A program made the position numbers and the translations under genes. This document shows, in pieces, positions 49,159 through 59,823 of a DNA stretch of 64,000 nucleotides. A model generated the notes under the pieces. That model worked only from the letters and a program-made list of their open reading frames with translations, was not told the origin of the DNA and did not search any database. How positions within the stretch are numbered: the first letter of the stretch is position 1; each line of letters starts with the position of its first letter. The DNA is from Gammaproteobacteria bacterium (GTDB lineage: Bacteria > Pseudomonadota > Gammaproteobacteria > Enterobacterales > Neiellaceae), in NCBI GenBank assembly GCA_017425245.1, contig JAFOOX010000071.1:1-64000 (forward strand), written 5' to 3'.

Positions 49159-49444
49159 GATCGAAATCCTTCTTGTCGTGGGCACACTCTCTATGACTAC
49201 GGGTCATCCTGAGTATGGACAAAATCCAGACACCCGCCGTCAAGCTGAGAGTAAATCATCCAGTTACCACAAATGCGGCCCACATCCCGTTTCCGGCTGC
49301 TGAACACGGGGCCAGATCAAGAAGTAGGTGACGTTGTAAAATTCTTCATCACTGCGCAAGTCGCCGCAGAGGCCTGATTGCAATTGAGCCATTCTGAAAA
49401 TTGCGCAAGAATCTCACTCCACCCGCCTTTTGCAAGAATTGCTA

Positions 49445-50266
49445 ATGCGCATTGTCTCTTTCAATATCAACGGTATTCGAGCACGCCTGCATCAACTAGC
49501 AGCAGTGATCGAGCAGCTGCAACCTGACCTTTTGGGATTGCAGGAGATTAAGGTTGCCGATGAGTCATTTCCGCTAGAAGCCGTTCAGGCACTTGGTATG
49601 GATGTGGTCTATCACGGCCAAAAGGGCCACTACGGTGTCGCTCTGCTATCGCGCAAGCCGCCCTCGTTGGTCGCCAAAGGTTTCCCCCAGGATGAGGACG
49701 ACGCCCAGCGGCGACTGATCATGGGCCGCTGGCCGCTGGCTGATGGCCGCACCCTGACCCTTTACAATGGCTATTTTCCACAAGGTGAAAGCCGTGATCA
49801 TCCGGTCAAATTTCCAGCGAAGAAGCGTTTTTATGCCGATCTCAACGCCCATCTTGCCAATAGCCACAACAGCGCCAATGACTTGGTCGCGGTGATTGGC
49901 GACATGAACATTTCATCTGTCGATAACGATATCGGCATCGGAGAGGAGAATGCCAAACGCTGGCTACGTACCGGCAAGTGCAGCTTCCTGCCAGAGGAGC
50001 GTCAGTGGATGCAGGCTCTGCTGGGCCTCGGCTATGTCGATTCATTCCGTCGCCTCTATCCAGATATCACCGATCAGTTCAGCTGGTTCGACTACCGCAG
50101 TCGCGGCTTCGATGACAACCGCGGACTGCGCATCGATCTGGTGCTAGCCAGCGCCGCTCTGAACCGCCACTGCGTTGCTGCTGGAATCGACTACCAGATT
50201 CGGTCGATGGAAAGCCCCTCAGACCACGCGCCGGTATGGGCAGAATTTGATCTCAGTCTTGCCTGA
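49445..50266 (+). CDS. xthA: Exonuclease III (AP endonuclease)
   Basis: A 273-residue enzyme from ATG 49445 ([18 protein letters not shown]). Motifs [29 protein letters not shown] and the terminal [10 protein letters not shown] carry the metal and catalytic residues of the ExoIII family. It removes abasic sites and 3' blocks in DNA repair. The 286-base gap before it has no recognised feature. No strong ribosome site is visible. Confidence 0.95.
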   Translation: MRIVSFNINGIRARLHQLAAVIEQLQPDLLGLQEIKVADESFPLEAVQALGMDVVYHGQKGHYGVALLSRKPPSLVAKGFPQDEDDAQRRLIMGRWPLADGRTLTLYNGYFPQGESRDHPVKFPAKKRFYADLNAHLANSHNSANDLVAVIGDMNISSVDNDIGIGEENAKRWLRTGKCSFLPEERQWMQALLGLGYVDSFRRLYPDITDQFSWFDYRSRGFDDNRGLRIDLVLASAALNRHCVAAGIDYQIRSMESPSDHAPVWAEFDLSLA

Positions 50267-50399
50267 GCCAAAGATGTAATTTTTTTTCAAAAAAGGGCCT
50301 GCCCAAGGCCCAGCACACTCTTTCGCACAGTCGCCCAACCCGCGCCACAAGCGGCATCATGCCTGAATCAGAGACAATCGTTGGCCGACAGAACAATCG

Positions 50400-50414
50400 T
50401 GTAATTTAATTACA
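50400..50414. promoter_or_regulatory. 15-bp perfect palindrome upstream of focA
   Basis: TGTAATTTAATTACA is a perfect inverted repeat about a central T. It is the best-formed member of a motif also found before adhE and ackA. It is 14 bases upstream of the FNR box. Confidence 0.6.
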
Positions 50415-50428
50415 GAATCCGCCAATTA

Positions 50429-50470
50429 TTGACTTAGATCAATTGCCATTGTTAGCCCCTTGGCTAAGCT
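50429..50470 (+). promoter_or_regulatory. FNR-type promoter of focA-pflB
   Basis: TTGACTTAGATCAA (50429-50442) matches the FNR consensus at 9 of 10 positions. A weak -10 hexamer, TAAGCT (50465-50470), stands at the class II spacing. The -10 is poor, so the start is tentative. Confidence 0.6.
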
Positions 50471-50508
50471 TTCTGCCACCACCGTAACCTGAATCAGGGA
50501 TCTGTTGC

Positions 50509-51387
50509 GTGTCAGGCCAGTTTTCACTCGATGCCCTGCTACCGCCGGAAATGGCCAAGAAGGCCGAAGATGTCGGGGTTGCCAAAGCGACCAAAGACCT
50601 GCTTTATACCCTGTCGTCAGCAATAACCGCAGGCGCCTTTATCGGCATCGCATTCGTATTTTTTACTGTCGTCACCACCGGAGGCGGTGCGCTGCCCTAC
50701 GGCATCAACCGCCTGATTGGCGGCGTCTGCTTCAGCCTTGGCTTAATGCTGGTAATCATCTGTGGTGGCGAGCTTTTTACTTCCAATGTACTGACCGTGG
50801 TTGCTCGTGCCAGCGCGAAAATCAGCGGGCGTCAGCTCTTGCGCAACTGGGCCATCGTCTATCTGGGCAACTTCATCGGCGCCATGGGACTAGTCCTGAT
50901 TATGTTCCTTACGGACCATCATGCTGATGCAGACGGCCAGGTCGGCATCAACTACCTGAACATCGCCCAACACAAGCTGCACCACTCGTTCATCAAGGCT
51001 GTCGCGCTGGGCATCATGTGCAATGTATTGGTTTGTCTAGCAATCTGGATGACCTTTGGCGCTCGTACGGCCACCGATAAAATGGTAGCAGTGGTGCTGC
51101 CCGTCTCCATGTTTATCGTGGCTGGCTTCGAGCACTGCATTGCCAACATGTTTGAAATTCCAATGGCAATGATGATTCAGCAGCTCGCCGCAGACACCTT
51201 TTGGCAGGCAGCCGGCGCCAACCCTGCAGATTATGCCGATCTGACCTGGGGCCGTTTCATCTTTAACAACCTGATTCCGGTAACCATCGGCAACATCATC
51301 GGCGGAGGCCTGCTGGTAGGATTGACCTACTGGTTTGTTTACCGCCGCCCTGACTTGCAGAAGCAGGACCAGCAGTATCCTTATTAA
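50509..51387 (+). CDS. focA: Formate channel FocA
   Basis: A 292-residue formate/nitrite channel with six membrane segments. Family sequences include [42 protein letters not shown] (with the central pore histidine) and the terminal [18 protein letters not shown]. The GTG at 50509 is the only suitable start. It is directly followed by pflB (26 bp) and has the FNR-type promoter upstream. It exports and imports formate. Confidence 0.96.
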   Translation: MSGQFSLDALLPPEMAKKAEDVGVAKATKDLLYTLSSAITAGAFIGIAFVFFTVVTTGGGALPYGINRLIGGVCFSLGLMLVIICGGELFTSNVLTVVARASAKISGRQLLRNWAIVYLGNFIGAMGLVLIMFLTDHHADADGQVGINYLNIAQHKLHHSFIKAVALGIMCNVLVCLAIWMTFGARTATDKMVAVVLPVSMFIVAGFEHCIANMFEIPMAMMIQQLAADTFWQAAGANPADYADLTWGRFIFNNLIPVTIGNIIGGGLLVGLTYWFVYRRPDLQKQDQQYPY

Positions 51388-51413
51388 TTCACCCCAACAG
51401 ACAGGTGATCACC

Positions 51414-53705
51414 ATGAGTGCTCAGAACGAAACCCTCGCCCAAGCTTGGAAAGGCTTTGTTGATGGCGAATGGCAGACCAAAGTAGACGTCCGTGACTTC
51501 ATCCAGAAGAACTTCACCCCTTACGCGGGCGACGAGAGCTTCCTGGCCGGTCCGACTGACGCCACCACCGCCCTATGGGCCAAGGTGATGGAAGGGATCA
51601 AGGAAGAAAATCGCACCCATGCGCCGGTTGATTTTGACACCGACCTGCCCGCCACCATCACCAGTCATGATGCTGGCTACATCGACCAGAGCATGGAAAA
51701 GATCGTCGGCCTGCAGACCGACAAGCCGCTCAAACGCGCCATCATCTGTAACGGCGGCATCCGCATGGTCGAAACCTCGTGCGAGGTGTATGGCCGTCAG
51801 CTGGATCCGCAGGTGAAGAAGATCTTCACCGACTACCGCAAGACCCATAACCAAGGCGTATTCGATGTCTACACCAAAGACATCGTCAACTGCCGTAAAT
51901 CAGGCGTGATCACCGGTCTGCCGGATGCCTACGGCCGTGGCCGTATCATCGGCGACTATCGCCGCGTGGCCCTGTACGGCATCGATTTCCTGATGGCCGA
52001 TAAGGTCAAGCAGCACCGCAGCCTGGAAGCAGAGTTCTACAACGCCACCACCACCGCTCGCGTTGAAGAAGTGATCCGTCTGCGCGAAGAGATCAACGAG
52101 CAGTGGCGCGCGCTTGGCCAGATGAAAGAGATGGCCGCCAAATATGGCTTCGACATCTCAGGCCCCGCAAAAACCGCTCAGGAAGCGATCCAGTGGACCT
52201 ACTTCGGCTATCTGGCCGCAGTGAAGAGCCAGAACGGTGCGGCCATGAGCCTTGGTCGTACCTCGACCTTCCTCGACATCTACATCGAGCGCGATCTCGA
52301 AGCCGGCCTGATCACTGAGCAGCAGGCCCAGGAGCTGATCGACCACTTCATCATGAAGCTGCGTATGGTGCGTTTTCTGCGTACCCCGGAATACGACCAG
52401 CTGTTCTCCGGCGACCCGATCTGGGCCACCGAGTCACTGGCTGGCGTCAGCCTCGACGGCCGTCCGCTGGTCACCAAGAACAGCTTCCGCTTCCTCAACA
52501 CCCTCTACACCATGGGCCCGTCGCCTGAGCCGAACATGACCATCCTCTGGTCACAATCGCTGCCAGACGGCTTCAAGCGTTACTGCGCCAAGGTCTCGAT
52601 CGAGACGAGCTCGGTGCAGTATGAAAATGACGACCTGATGCGTGACGACATGAAGTGCGATGACTATGCCATCGCCTGCTGCGTCAGCCCGATGGTCGTT
52701 GGCAAGCAGATGCAGTTCTTTGGCGCCCGCGCTAACCTCGGCAAAACCCTGCTTTACGCCATTAACGGTGGTGTTGACGAGAAGCTGAAGATCCAGATTG
52801 GCCCGAAAGAAGCGCCGATCCAGGGCGATTACCTCAACTACGACGAAGTATTTGAGCGCCTCGACCGCCTCATGGACTGGCTGGCCAAGCAGTATGTGAC
52901 CGCGCTGAACTGCATTCACTACATGCACGACAAGTACAGCTACGAAGCTGCCCAGCTGGCCCTGCATGACCGTGACGTGTTCCGCACCATGGCCTGCGGT
53001 ATCGCCGGTCTGTCGGTCGCCGCTGACTCGCTGTCAGCCATCAAATATGCCAAGGTCAAAGTGATCCGTGATGAAGATGGCTTGGCCATCGACTTCCAGA
53101 CCGAAGGCGACTATCCGAAGTTTGGTAACAACGAAGAGCGCGTCGATGCTATCGCCTGCGATCTGGTTGAACGCTTCATGAAGAAGATCCAGAAGCTGCC
53201 GACCTACCGTGGTGCCACCCCGACCCAGTCAGTGCTGACCATCACCTCCAACGTGGTCTACGGCAAAAAGACCGGCAACACCCCTGATGGCCGTCGCGCC
53301 GGCCAGCCGTTTGCGCCGGGTGCCAACCCGATGCACGGCCGTGACGAAAAAGGCGCTGTCGCCTCGCTAACCTCGGTCGCCAAGCTGCCCTTCGCCTATG
53401 CGCAGGACGGTATCTCCTACACCTTCTCCATCGTGCCGAACGCACTGGGCAAGGATCTGGAGACCCAGAAGCGCAACCTCGCCGGGCTGATGGATGGTTA
53501 CTTCCATCATGAGTCGGGCGTCGAAGGTGGCCAGCACCTCAACGTCAACGTCATGAACCGCGACATGCTGGTTGATGCGATGGAAAACCCGGAAAAATAT
53601 CCGGCGCTGACCATCCGCGTGTCGGGCTATGCCGTGCGCTTCAACTCGCTGACCAAAGAGCAGCAGATGGACGTGATCACGCGAACCTTTACCCAATCTC
53701 TGTAA
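51414..53705 (+). CDS. pflB: Pyruvate formate-lyase PflB
   Basis: A 763-residue glycyl-radical enzyme starting at ATG 51414 (AGGTGA upstream). It cleaves pyruvate with CoA to acetyl-CoA and formate. The catalytic cysteine pair is Cys422-Cys423 ([13 protein letters not shown]) and the radical glycine is Gly738 in [10 protein letters not shown]. Close to E. coli PflB in length and sequence. It follows focA and is followed by pflA across two hairpins. Confidence 0.98.
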   Translation: MSAQNETLAQAWKGFVDGEWQTKVDVRDFIQKNFTPYAGDESFLAGPTDATTALWAKVMEGIKEENRTHAPVDFDTDLPATITSHDAGYIDQSMEKIVGLQTDKPLKRAIICNGGIRMVETSCEVYGRQLDPQVKKIFTDYRKTHNQGVFDVYTKDIVNCRKSGVITGLPDAYGRGRIIGDYRRVALYGIDFLMADKVKQHRSLEAEFYNATTTARVEEVIRLREEINEQWRALGQMKEMAAKYGFDISGPAKTAQEAIQWTYFGYLAAVKSQNGAAMSLGRTSTFLDIYIERDLEAGLITEQQAQELIDHFIMKLRMVRFLRTPEYDQLFSGDPIWATESLAGVSLDGRPLVTKNSFRFLNTLYTMGPSPEPNMTILWSQSLPDGFKRYCAKVSIETSSVQYENDDLMRDDMKCDDYAIACCVSPMVVGKQMQFFGARANLGKTLLYAINGGVDEKLKIQIGPKEAPIQGDYLNYDEVFERLDRLMDWLAKQYVTALNCIHYMHDKYSYEAAQLALHDRDVFRTMACGIAGLSVAADSLSAIKYAKVKVIRDEDGLAIDFQTEGDYPKFGNNEERVDAIACDLVERFMKKIQKLPTYRGATPTQSVLTITSNVVYGKKTGNTPDGRRAGQPFAPGANPMHGRDEKGAVASLTSVAKLPFAYAQDGISYTFSIVPNALGKDLETQKRNLAGLMDGYFHHESGVEGGQHLNVNVMNRDMLVDAMENPEKYPALTIRVSGYAVRFNSLTKEQQMDVITRTFTQSL

Positions 53706-53707
53706 CA

Positions 53708-53759
53708 GTCGCTAGAATTAGCGACAACCCAATCAGGGCCTTGCATTAGCAAGGCCCTG
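53708..53759 (+). terminator. Two hairpins between pflB and pflA
   Basis: A 7-bp stem (GTCGCTA/TAGCGAC, 53708-53725) and an 11-bp stem (CAGGGCCTTGC/GCAAGGCCCTG with loop ATTA, 53734-53759) follow the pflB stop. The second is followed by CTGTTTG, a weak T tract. Partial termination, giving more pflB than pflA, is likely. Confidence 0.75.
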
Positions 53760-53777
53760 CTGTTTGTGAGCCCCAGC

Positions 53778-54524
53778 ATGAGTGACCCCCTAATCGGACG
53801 CATCCATTCCATCGAAACCTGCGGCACTGTGGATGGCCCCGGCATCCGCTTCATCGTATTTATGCAGGGATGCCTGATGCGCTGCAAGTACTGCCACAAT
53901 CGCGACACCTGGGACCTCGACGGTGGCCGTGAAGTGACCGTCGCCGAGATCATGAAGGACCTGCGCAGTTACCGTCATTTCATCAACGCCAGTGGTGGTG
54001 GCATCACCGCCAGCGGTGGCGAAGCGATCCTGCAGGCCGGCTTCATCGCCGAGCTGTTTACCGCCTGCAAGGCGGAAGGCATTCATACCTGCCTCGACAC
54101 CAATGGCTTTGTCCGCGTTTACAACGACGACATCCTGCGCCTGCTCAGCGTCACCGATCTGGTGCTGCTCGATATCAAGCAGATGGACGACGAAAAGCAC
54201 ATTGACTTGACCAAGGTCAGCAATAAACGCACCCTGCAGTTCGCCCAGTACCTGTCCGAACACAACCAGCACACTTGGATCCGTTATGTGGTGGTTGAGG
54301 GTTACACCGACGATGCCGATTCGGCCCATGCCCTCGGCGCCTTCCTACAACCGCTTAAGAATATTGAAAAAGTTGAGTTATTGCCGTATCACGAACTGGG
54401 CAAGCACAAGTGGACCGCCATGGGCGAAACCTATGAGCTGGAACAGGCGCGTCCCCCCTCTCGCGACACCATGGAGATGATCAAGGAGATCATCGCCAGC
54501 TATGGGCTGACCGTCTCTTACTGA
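53778..54524 (+). CDS. pflA: Pyruvate formate-lyase-activating enzyme PflA
   Basis: A 248-residue radical SAM enzyme; the start ATG 53778 ([20 protein letters not shown]) matches the E. coli protein, though GTG 53766 is also open. The cluster motif is CLMRCKYC. It installs the glycyl radical in PflB. It lies behind the twin hairpins and likely shares the focA promoter. Confidence 0.96.
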   Translation: MSDPLIGRIHSIETCGTVDGPGIRFIVFMQGCLMRCKYCHNRDTWDLDGGREVTVAEIMKDLRSYRHFINASGGGITASGGEAILQAGFIAELFTACKAEGIHTCLDTNGFVRVYNDDILRLLSVTDLVLLDIKQMDDEKHIDLTKVSNKRTLQFAQYLSEHNQHTWIRYVVVEGYTDDADSAHALGAFLQPLKNIEKVELLPYHELGKHKWTAMGETYELEQARPPSRDTMEMIKEIIASYGLTVSY

Positions 54525-54541
54525 CGTGGCGGGAACCGGTA

Positions 54542-55162
54542 ATGGATTGGCCGCTGTTCTGTCATCTGCTGGTTCTAGCACTACTGCTTAGATTTGGCGG
54601 GCCGCTCAGACGACCAACTGCTGAGCGGCTCAATACGGTGGCAGCGGCGAGCGTAGCCATACTGGTGCTTTGGCAACTCAAAGCCGCATTGCATCCGCTG
54701 TTACCAGTCCACTTTCTGGGCATCACCACCCTGACCCTGATGACTGGCGCCCGTGGCGCGCTGCTCGCCGGCTCGCTGCTGGCGGTTGCCAACGGACTGT
54801 GGCACCACACCCTGTCCAGTCTGACGCTGGATCTGCTGTGTCTGGTGGCAGTTCCAGTACTGGTCAGTCGCAGCGCCCTGTTTGTAGTGCGTGCCCTACT
54901 CCCGGCTCATCTATTTATCTACATTTTTGTTGCCGGATTTCTGGGCGGCGCCTTGGCCCTCAGCTGCGGTTATGGCTTGCGCAGCCTGCTGCTGGCCCAG
55001 TCTGGACTGGTCGGCTGGCCACAGGCCATGAGTCAGGGGATTGAGCTATTGCCCCTGCTGGCCTTTCCAGAGGCTCTTATAAACGGCATGGCCGTTACCC
55101 TAATGGCGGTCTACCGCCCCGAGTGGCTGGCAACCTTCGATGATCGACGCTTCCTGCGCTGA
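54542..55162 (+). CDS. CbiM-like energy-coupling factor permease homologue
   Basis: A 206-residue membrane protein with about six hydrophobic segments. Sequences HFLGITTLTLMTGARGALLA and FPEALINGMAVTLMAVY resemble the conserved core of CbiM-type (ECF transporter S) proteins. It lacks the Met-His-x start that binds nickel or cobalt in CbiM, and no ATPase or other subunit gene is near. It begins 17 bp after pflA, probably in the same transcript. The substrate is unknown. Confidence 0.65.
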   Translation: MDWPLFCHLLVLALLLRFGGPLRRPTAERLNTVAAASVAILVLWQLKAALHPLLPVHFLGITTLTLMTGARGALLAGSLLAVANGLWHHTLSSLTLDLLCLVAVPVLVSRSALFVVRALLPAHLFIYIFVAGFLGGALALSCGYGLRSLLLAQSGLVGWPQAMSQGIELLPLLAFPEALINGMAVTLMAVYRPEWLATFDDRRFLR

Positions 55163-55175
55163 AACTTAACAACAG

Positions 55176-55637
55176 TTAGACGCCAGCCCCAGGCCACTGG
55201 TTATCAAACACGGCCAGCGTGGCCGCCAGATCCTGATAGGTCGGCGGCTTACCCACCGGCGCCAGCTCAATGCCAGCACCATCCAAGCGCTCACGCAACT
55301 GCAGCAGCCAACGGGCTTCGGCACGCGGCAGCGGTTGTGCCGCCCGCCAGCCCATCACCAGCTGTAATTGCAGCGGCAGGCTGGCCAACAGCGTTGGCAT
55401 CAGCCATGGCAGTCCTGCGGCCACAGGCGCAGTGTGTAAACTCAGCCAAAGCAGAGATAACAATGCCGAACCAGGCGCCAGCCACAGGCAGCTGCGCCAG
55501 ATACGCACCAGCCGGCTGTCGACCAAAGGCTGAGCCACGCTAGCCGCCAGCGGCCAAGTACGCAGATAGTGGCGCCCATCGCACCACAGCTGTACGAGTT
55601 TGTGGACAGTCAACACGGGTACTGCTCCGCCATACAC
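55176..55637 (-). CDS. yfbV: UPF0208/DUF412 membrane protein YfbV
   Basis: A 153-residue protein read from GTG 55637; a second GTG at 55616 with GGAG upstream would give 146 residues and is equally possible. Two membrane segments (LWLAPGSALLSLLWLSL and GLPWLMPTLLASLPLQLQL) and the conserved ends DGRHYLRTWPL and ELAPVGKPPTYQDLA match YfbV. It is divergent from ackA, the same arrangement as in E. coli. Function unknown. Confidence 0.85.
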   Translation of the reverse strand: MYGGAVPVLTVHKLVQLWCDGRHYLRTWPLAASVAQPLVDSRLVRIWRSCLWLAPGSALLSLLWLSLHTAPVAAGLPWLMPTLLASLPLQLQLVMGWRAAQPLPRAEARWLLQLRERLDGAGIELAPVGKPPTYQDLAATLAVFDNQWPGAGV

Positions 55638-55687
55638 CCTCTTATCCTTCAGTTATCGTTGTTTTTTCTAAGAAGATTAAGATTGAA

Positions 55688-55747
55688 TTGACCTAAGTTA
55701 AGTCAAGTGCCTGTCAATTTTGTAATTTTATTACGGGCTGATATAGT
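55688..55747 (+). promoter_or_regulatory. ackA-pta control region: inverted repeat, palindrome and -10 box
   Basis: TTGACCTAAGTTAAGTCAA (55688-55706) is a 19-bp inverted repeat with one mismatch in its arms; its left part is a poor FNR-like site (7 of 10). TGTAATTTTATTACG follows at 55721-55735, containing the 13-mer seen before adhE. A TATAGT -10 box lies at 55742-55747, so this palindrome would overlap the -35 region and could block it. Confidence 0.55.
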
Positions 55748-55875
55748 TCGCGCCGCGTTGCGCCTGGACCGGTGCGACGTCCTATCTCGGCTAAGATTCT
55801 GTACGTCCGCCAGCTACCGGAGCTTTGCTGGCGGGCCCTGCCAGCGGCAGCCTACCACCAGACAGGATGACGAGC

Positions 55876-57072
55876 ATGAATAGCAAATTGGTTCTGGTTT
55901 TGAATTGCGGCAGTTCTTCTCTCAAGTTCGCCGTGCTCTCCGCCGTTGATGGTGAAGAGCTTCTCTCCGGCCTGGCCGAGTGCCTGGGCAACATCGACGC
56001 CCGCATCAAGTACAAACTGCTCGGTGACAAGCAACAGAAAGACCTCGGCGGTGGCGCAGCGCACCGCGAAGCGGTCGAGTTCATCGTCTCCCTGATAAAC
56101 GCCAACCCTAGCATTGCTGACAATCTGGTGGCTGTTGGCCATCGCGTGGTCCATGGTGGCGAGACCTTCACCAAGTCAGTGCTGATCGACGACACCGTCA
56201 TCCATGGCATTGAGAAAGTGTCGCAGCTGGCACCGCTGCATAACCCTGCCAACCTGCTGGGTATCCGCGCCGCCAAGGCCGCCTTCCCCAAGTTGCCGCA
56301 GATTGCCGTGTTTGACACCGCTTTCCACCAGACCATGCCGCTGCACGCCTATCTGTACGCGCTGCCTTACAAGTTCTACCGCGAACATGGCATCCGCCGT
56401 TACGGCTTCCACGGCACCAGCCACTACTACGTCAGCCGCAAAGCGGCTGAAATGCTCGGCAAGCCGGTCAGCGAAACCAACGTGATCGTAGCCCATCTCG
56501 GTAACGGCGCCTCGGTCTGTGCCGTCAAAGGTGGCAAGAGCGTTGATACCTCGATGGGCATGACCCCGCTCGAAGGTTTGGTTATGGGCACCCGCTGCGG
56601 TGACATCGATCCGTCGCTGCCGGAGTACTTCATCAAGCAGCTCGGCTACAGCATTGATGAGGTCAGTACCATCCTCAACAAGCAAAGCGGTTTCCTTGGA
56701 CTGACCGAAGTCTCCAACGACTGCCGTTACGTCGAAGAGGGCTTTGCCGAAGGCAAGCCGGACGCCGTACGTGCCATGGAGATCTTCTGCTATCGTCTGG
56801 CCAAGTACATCGCCAGTTATACCGCAGCTCTTGGCCGCCTTGATGCCGTGGTGTTTACCGGCGGCATTGGTGAGAATGGCGCCCCGGTACGCGCCAATAC
56901 GCTGAAATACCTCGAGATCTTTGGCTTCGTCGTTGACGAGCAGGCCAACCTGGCCGCCCGTTTCGGAAAGTCTGGAAAAATCACCAGCAACAGCGGTCCG
57001 CAAGCGCTGGTGATCCCGACCAACGAAGAGTGGGTCATTGCCCAGGACAGCGCCGCTCTGGCCGGGATCTGA
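55876..57072 (+). CDS. ackA: Acetate kinase
   Basis: A 398-residue enzyme from ATG 55876 ([24 protein letters not shown] upstream). It interconverts acetyl phosphate and acetate with ATP. Motifs [21 protein letters not shown] and [10 protein letters not shown] are conserved. It precedes pta by 59 bp, in one operon, with a hairpin in its leader (CGCCAGC/GCTGGCG, about 55808-55833). Confidence 0.98.
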   Translation: MNSKLVLVLNCGSSSLKFAVLSAVDGEELLSGLAECLGNIDARIKYKLLGDKQQKDLGGGAAHREAVEFIVSLINANPSIADNLVAVGHRVVHGGETFTKSVLIDDTVIHGIEKVSQLAPLHNPANLLGIRAAKAAFPKLPQIAVFDTAFHQTMPLHAYLYALPYKFYREHGIRRYGFHGTSHYYVSRKAAEMLGKPVSETNVIVAHLGNGASVCAVKGGKSVDTSMGMTPLEGLVMGTRCGDIDPSLPEYFIKQLGYSIDEVSTILNKQSGFLGLTEVSNDCRYVEEGFAEGKPDAVRAMEIFCYRLAKYIASYTAALGRLDAVVFTGGIGENGAPVRANTLKYLEIFGFVVDEQANLAARFGKSGKITSNSGPQALVIPTNEEWVIAQDSAALAGI

Positions 57073-57131
57073 GTAACGGCGGGCGGCAATTGCCGCCCGC
57101 TCCCTTTTGACGACCAACGAGAGATCACACC

Positions 57132-59282
57132 GTGCCACGTACGATCATGCTTATTCCCGTTGGCAGTGGCGTCGGCCTGACGACCATCAGCCTCGGTCTG
57201 GTGCGCGCCCTGGAACGTCAGGGGATCCGCGTTAACTTTTTCAAGCCGGTAGCCCAGCTGCATATCGGCGACAAAGGCCCCGAGCGCTCCACTGCCATTA
57301 TCAAACAGGCCTCTAGGGTCAACCCGCCGGAGCCATTCCAGGTGAACCATGTCGAGAACCTGATCAGCAGTGGTCAGCGCGACGTGTTTCTGGAAGCGGT
57401 GGTCGCCCGCTACAACCAAGGTTGTGAAAGCGACCATGTGGTGGTGGTCGAAGGCCTGGTACCCACCCGCCGCGAGCCATGGGCCAACCGCGCGAATATC
57501 GACATCGCCAAAGCGCTGGACGCTGAAGTAGTGTTTGTCGCCACGCCGGGCGCAGACGACGCCAGCCAGCTACGCGAAAAAGTCGAGATCGCCTATAACA
57601 ACATGGGCGGCACCAAGAACAAACGGTTGCTCGGGGTGATGATTAACAAGGTGGGTGCGCCGGTCGATACCCAAGGCCGTACCCGTCCTGATCTCTCCGA
57701 GATCTTTGAGAGCAATGATTACACTCAGGGCTGTGCAGCCGATGCCATCGCTGCCGAGTTCAAACACTCCCAGGTCCGGTTGCTGGGCTCTGTGCCCTGG
57801 AATTTTGATCTTATCGCACCACGTGCCCGAGATCTGGCCCAGCACCTGGGGGCCGCCATCGTAAATGCTGGCGAACTGGACAGCCGCCGCCTGCGCAGCG
57901 TCACCTTCTGCGCCCGCTCAGTGCCCAACATGATTGAGCACTTCCGCGCCGGCAGCCTGCTGGTAACCTCTGCCGATCGCCCGGATGTCATCGTTGCCGC
58001 CTGTCTGGCAGTGATGAACGGTGTCAAGCTGGGTGCAGTGCTGCTAACGGGTGGCTTCCGTCCCGATGAACGGTTGATAACCCTGTGCAAGCCCGCGCTG
58101 GAAAGCGGCCTGCCGCTGCTGCTAATCGACAACAATACTTGGCAGACTTCACTGCTGCTGCAGTCCTTCAATCTTGAAGTGCCGGTGGATGACCCCGAAC
58201 GCATCGAAAAAGTGCAGGATTACACCGCCAGCTTCCTCGACGAAGAGTGGATTAAGACTCTGGCAGCCAAGGTCATCGGCCTGCAGCGCCTGTCGCCGCC
58301 TGCGTTCCGTTATCGCCTGACTGAACTGGCCCGTCGAGCCAACAAGCGCATCGTATTGCCTGAAGGTACTGAGCCACGCACCATCAAGGCCGCTGCCATT
58401 TGCGCCGAGCGTGGTATCGCCCGCTGCGTACTGCTGGGAGACCCGGACGAGATCCAGCGTATCGCCGAGCAGCAGGGGGTCATACTCGGCAACGGCATCG
58501 AAATCATCAACCCAACTGAGGCGGTGCGCGAACGCTATGTCGCCCCCATGGTCGAGATGCGCCGCGGCAAAGGAGTAACCGAAGTGGTCGCTCAAGAGCA
58601 GCTGGAAGACACCGTGGTGCTGGGTACCATGATGCTGGCCCTCGACGAAGTCGACGGTCTGGTATCAGGCGCCGTCCACACCACCGCCAACACCATTCGC
58701 CCGGCCCTGCAGCTGATCAAAACGGCGCCTGGTTCGAGCCTGGTGTCATCGGTGTTCTTCATGCTGCTGCCGGAGCAGGTGCTGGTTTACGGCGACTGCG
58801 CCATCAACCCGGACCCGACCGCCGAACAGCTTGCTGACATCGCACTACAGTCAGCTGATTCAGCGCTGGCCTTTGGTGTTGAACCGCGCGTGGCCATGAT
58901 CTCTTACTCCACCGGTACCAGCGGCAGTGGTGCTGACGTTGAAAAGGTACGAGTGGCTACTGAGCTCGCCAAACAGAAACGCCCCGGCCTCATCATTGAT
59001 GGCCCCCTGCAGTACGACGCTGCAGTGATGGAAAACGTGGCCAAGAGCAAAGCCCCCAACAGCCCTGTTGCCGGCCGCGCTACGGTGTTTGTGTTCCCGG
59101 ATCTCAACACCGGTAACACCACCTACAAGGCGGTGCAGCGTTCGGCGGATCTGATCAGTATCGGCCCGATGCTGCAGGGGATGCGCAAGCCGGTCAACGA
59201 CCTGTCTCGCGGTGCGCTGGTCGATGACATCGTCTATACCATCGCTTTGACTGCCATTCAGGCAACCCAGACCGCCAGCTAA
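57132..59282 (+). CDS. pta: Phosphate acetyltransferase
   Basis: A 716-residue long-form Pta starting at GTG 57132 (GAGAG upstream). It makes acetyl phosphate from acetyl-CoA. The N-terminal P-loop-like domain has [18 protein letters not shown]; the central DRTGG domain follows; the C-terminal catalytic domain has [14 protein letters not shown] and [10 protein letters not shown]. Same length class as E. coli Pta. It ends in a hairpin at 59310-59333. Confidence 0.97.
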   Translation: MPRTIMLIPVGSGVGLTTISLGLVRALERQGIRVNFFKPVAQLHIGDKGPERSTAIIKQASRVNPPEPFQVNHVENLISSGQRDVFLEAVVARYNQGCESDHVVVVEGLVPTRREPWANRANIDIAKALDAEVVFVATPGADDASQLREKVEIAYNNMGGTKNKRLLGVMINKVGAPVDTQGRTRPDLSEIFESNDYTQGCAADAIAAEFKHSQVRLLGSVPWNFDLIAPRARDLAQHLGAAIVNAGELDSRRLRSVTFCARSVPNMIEHFRAGSLLVTSADRPDVIVAACLAVMNGVKLGAVLLTGGFRPDERLITLCKPALESGLPLLLIDNNTWQTSLLLQSFNLEVPVDDPERIEKVQDYTASFLDEEWIKTLAAKVIGLQRLSPPAFRYRLTELARRANKRIVLPEGTEPRTIKAAAICAERGIARCVLLGDPDEIQRIAEQQGVILGNGIEIINPTEAVRERYVAPMVEMRRGKGVTEVVAQEQLEDTVVLGTMMLALDEVDGLVSGAVHTTANTIRPALQLIKTAPGSSLVSSVFFMLLPEQVLVYGDCAINPDPTAEQLADIALQSADSALAFGVEPRVAMISYSTGTSGSGADVEKVRVATELAKQKRPGLIIDGPLQYDAAVMENVAKSKAPNSPVAGRATVFVFPDLNTGNTTYKAVQRSADLISIGPMLQGMRKPVNDLSRGALVDDIVYTIALTAIQATQTAS

Positions 59283-59309
59283 AAGCTGGCGTTTAGTGAA
59301 AACGACACT

Positions 59310-59333
59310 AACGGGTGGTTGATACCACCCGTT
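59310..59333 (+). terminator. Terminator-like hairpin after pta
   Basis: AACGGGTGGT and ACCACCCGTT pair perfectly around TGAT (59310-59333), followed by ATCATTT, a short T-rich end. Confidence 0.75.
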
Positions 59334-59375
59334 ATCATTTAATCGCGAGCCTCTACCCAATCCTCAGGAGCTGCT

Positions 59376-59807
59376 GTGCTGCGCCATCTGTTGTTGTTAC
59401 TACTGTTGCCCCTGCTGCTTATTGGTTGTGGCGAGAAGAAAGAGAGCACCGGAGAGGATGCCGCTGTTGCCTTTTTCAAGGCAGTCTACGTTGACAGTGA
59501 TCTGAACGCTGCCCGCGCCCTGGCGGGCCCCCAGTTGCGCACCATTATCGATAGCTATGGCAGCATCAGCGGGATACGTCGAAATCTGGTCGCCCTCTAT
59601 CTCGACAATGCCGAAGTGACTGCCTCAGATACCACTGAAGATTTTCTGCGTAAGGTGGCCACTGAAGCAGTAGTCCAGATCCACCTTAAAGGTCTTGCTG
59701 AGAACGGCGGCGTGCGTGAGGCAGACCGCTTTGTAGTGGTCAAACAGATTGCCGGACGCTGGCTGGTCATCGAGATCCTGCCGGATCGCTTCAAGGTGGG
59801 TGGCTAA
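59376..59807 (+). CDS. Small lipoprotein of unknown function
   Basis: A 143-residue protein read from GTG 59376 with AGGAG six bases upstream. The signal peptide ends with the lipobox LIGC (LLLPLLLIGCGEKKE), a good lipoprotein site. The mature part resembles small lipoproteins with an NTF2-like or DUF4878-type fold (AAVAFFKAVYVDSDLNAARAL), but I cannot name it. It is probably an independent gene downstream of the pta terminator, converging with ggt. Confidence 0.75.
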   Translation: MLRHLLLLLLLPLLLIGCGEKKESTGEDAAVAFFKAVYVDSDLNAARALAGPQLRTIIDSYGSISGIRRNLVALYLDNAEVTASDTTEDFLRKVATEAVVQIHLKGLAENGGVREADRFVVVKQIAGRWLVIEILPDRFKVGG

Positions 59808-59823
59808 AGCCAAAGGCCATCAT

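Noticed and set aside
50282-50310. Terminator on the minus strand after xthA (GGGCC/GGCCC with T tract)
   Set aside because: Only a 5-bp stem, and no minus-strand gene ends there; on the plus strand it has no T tract.
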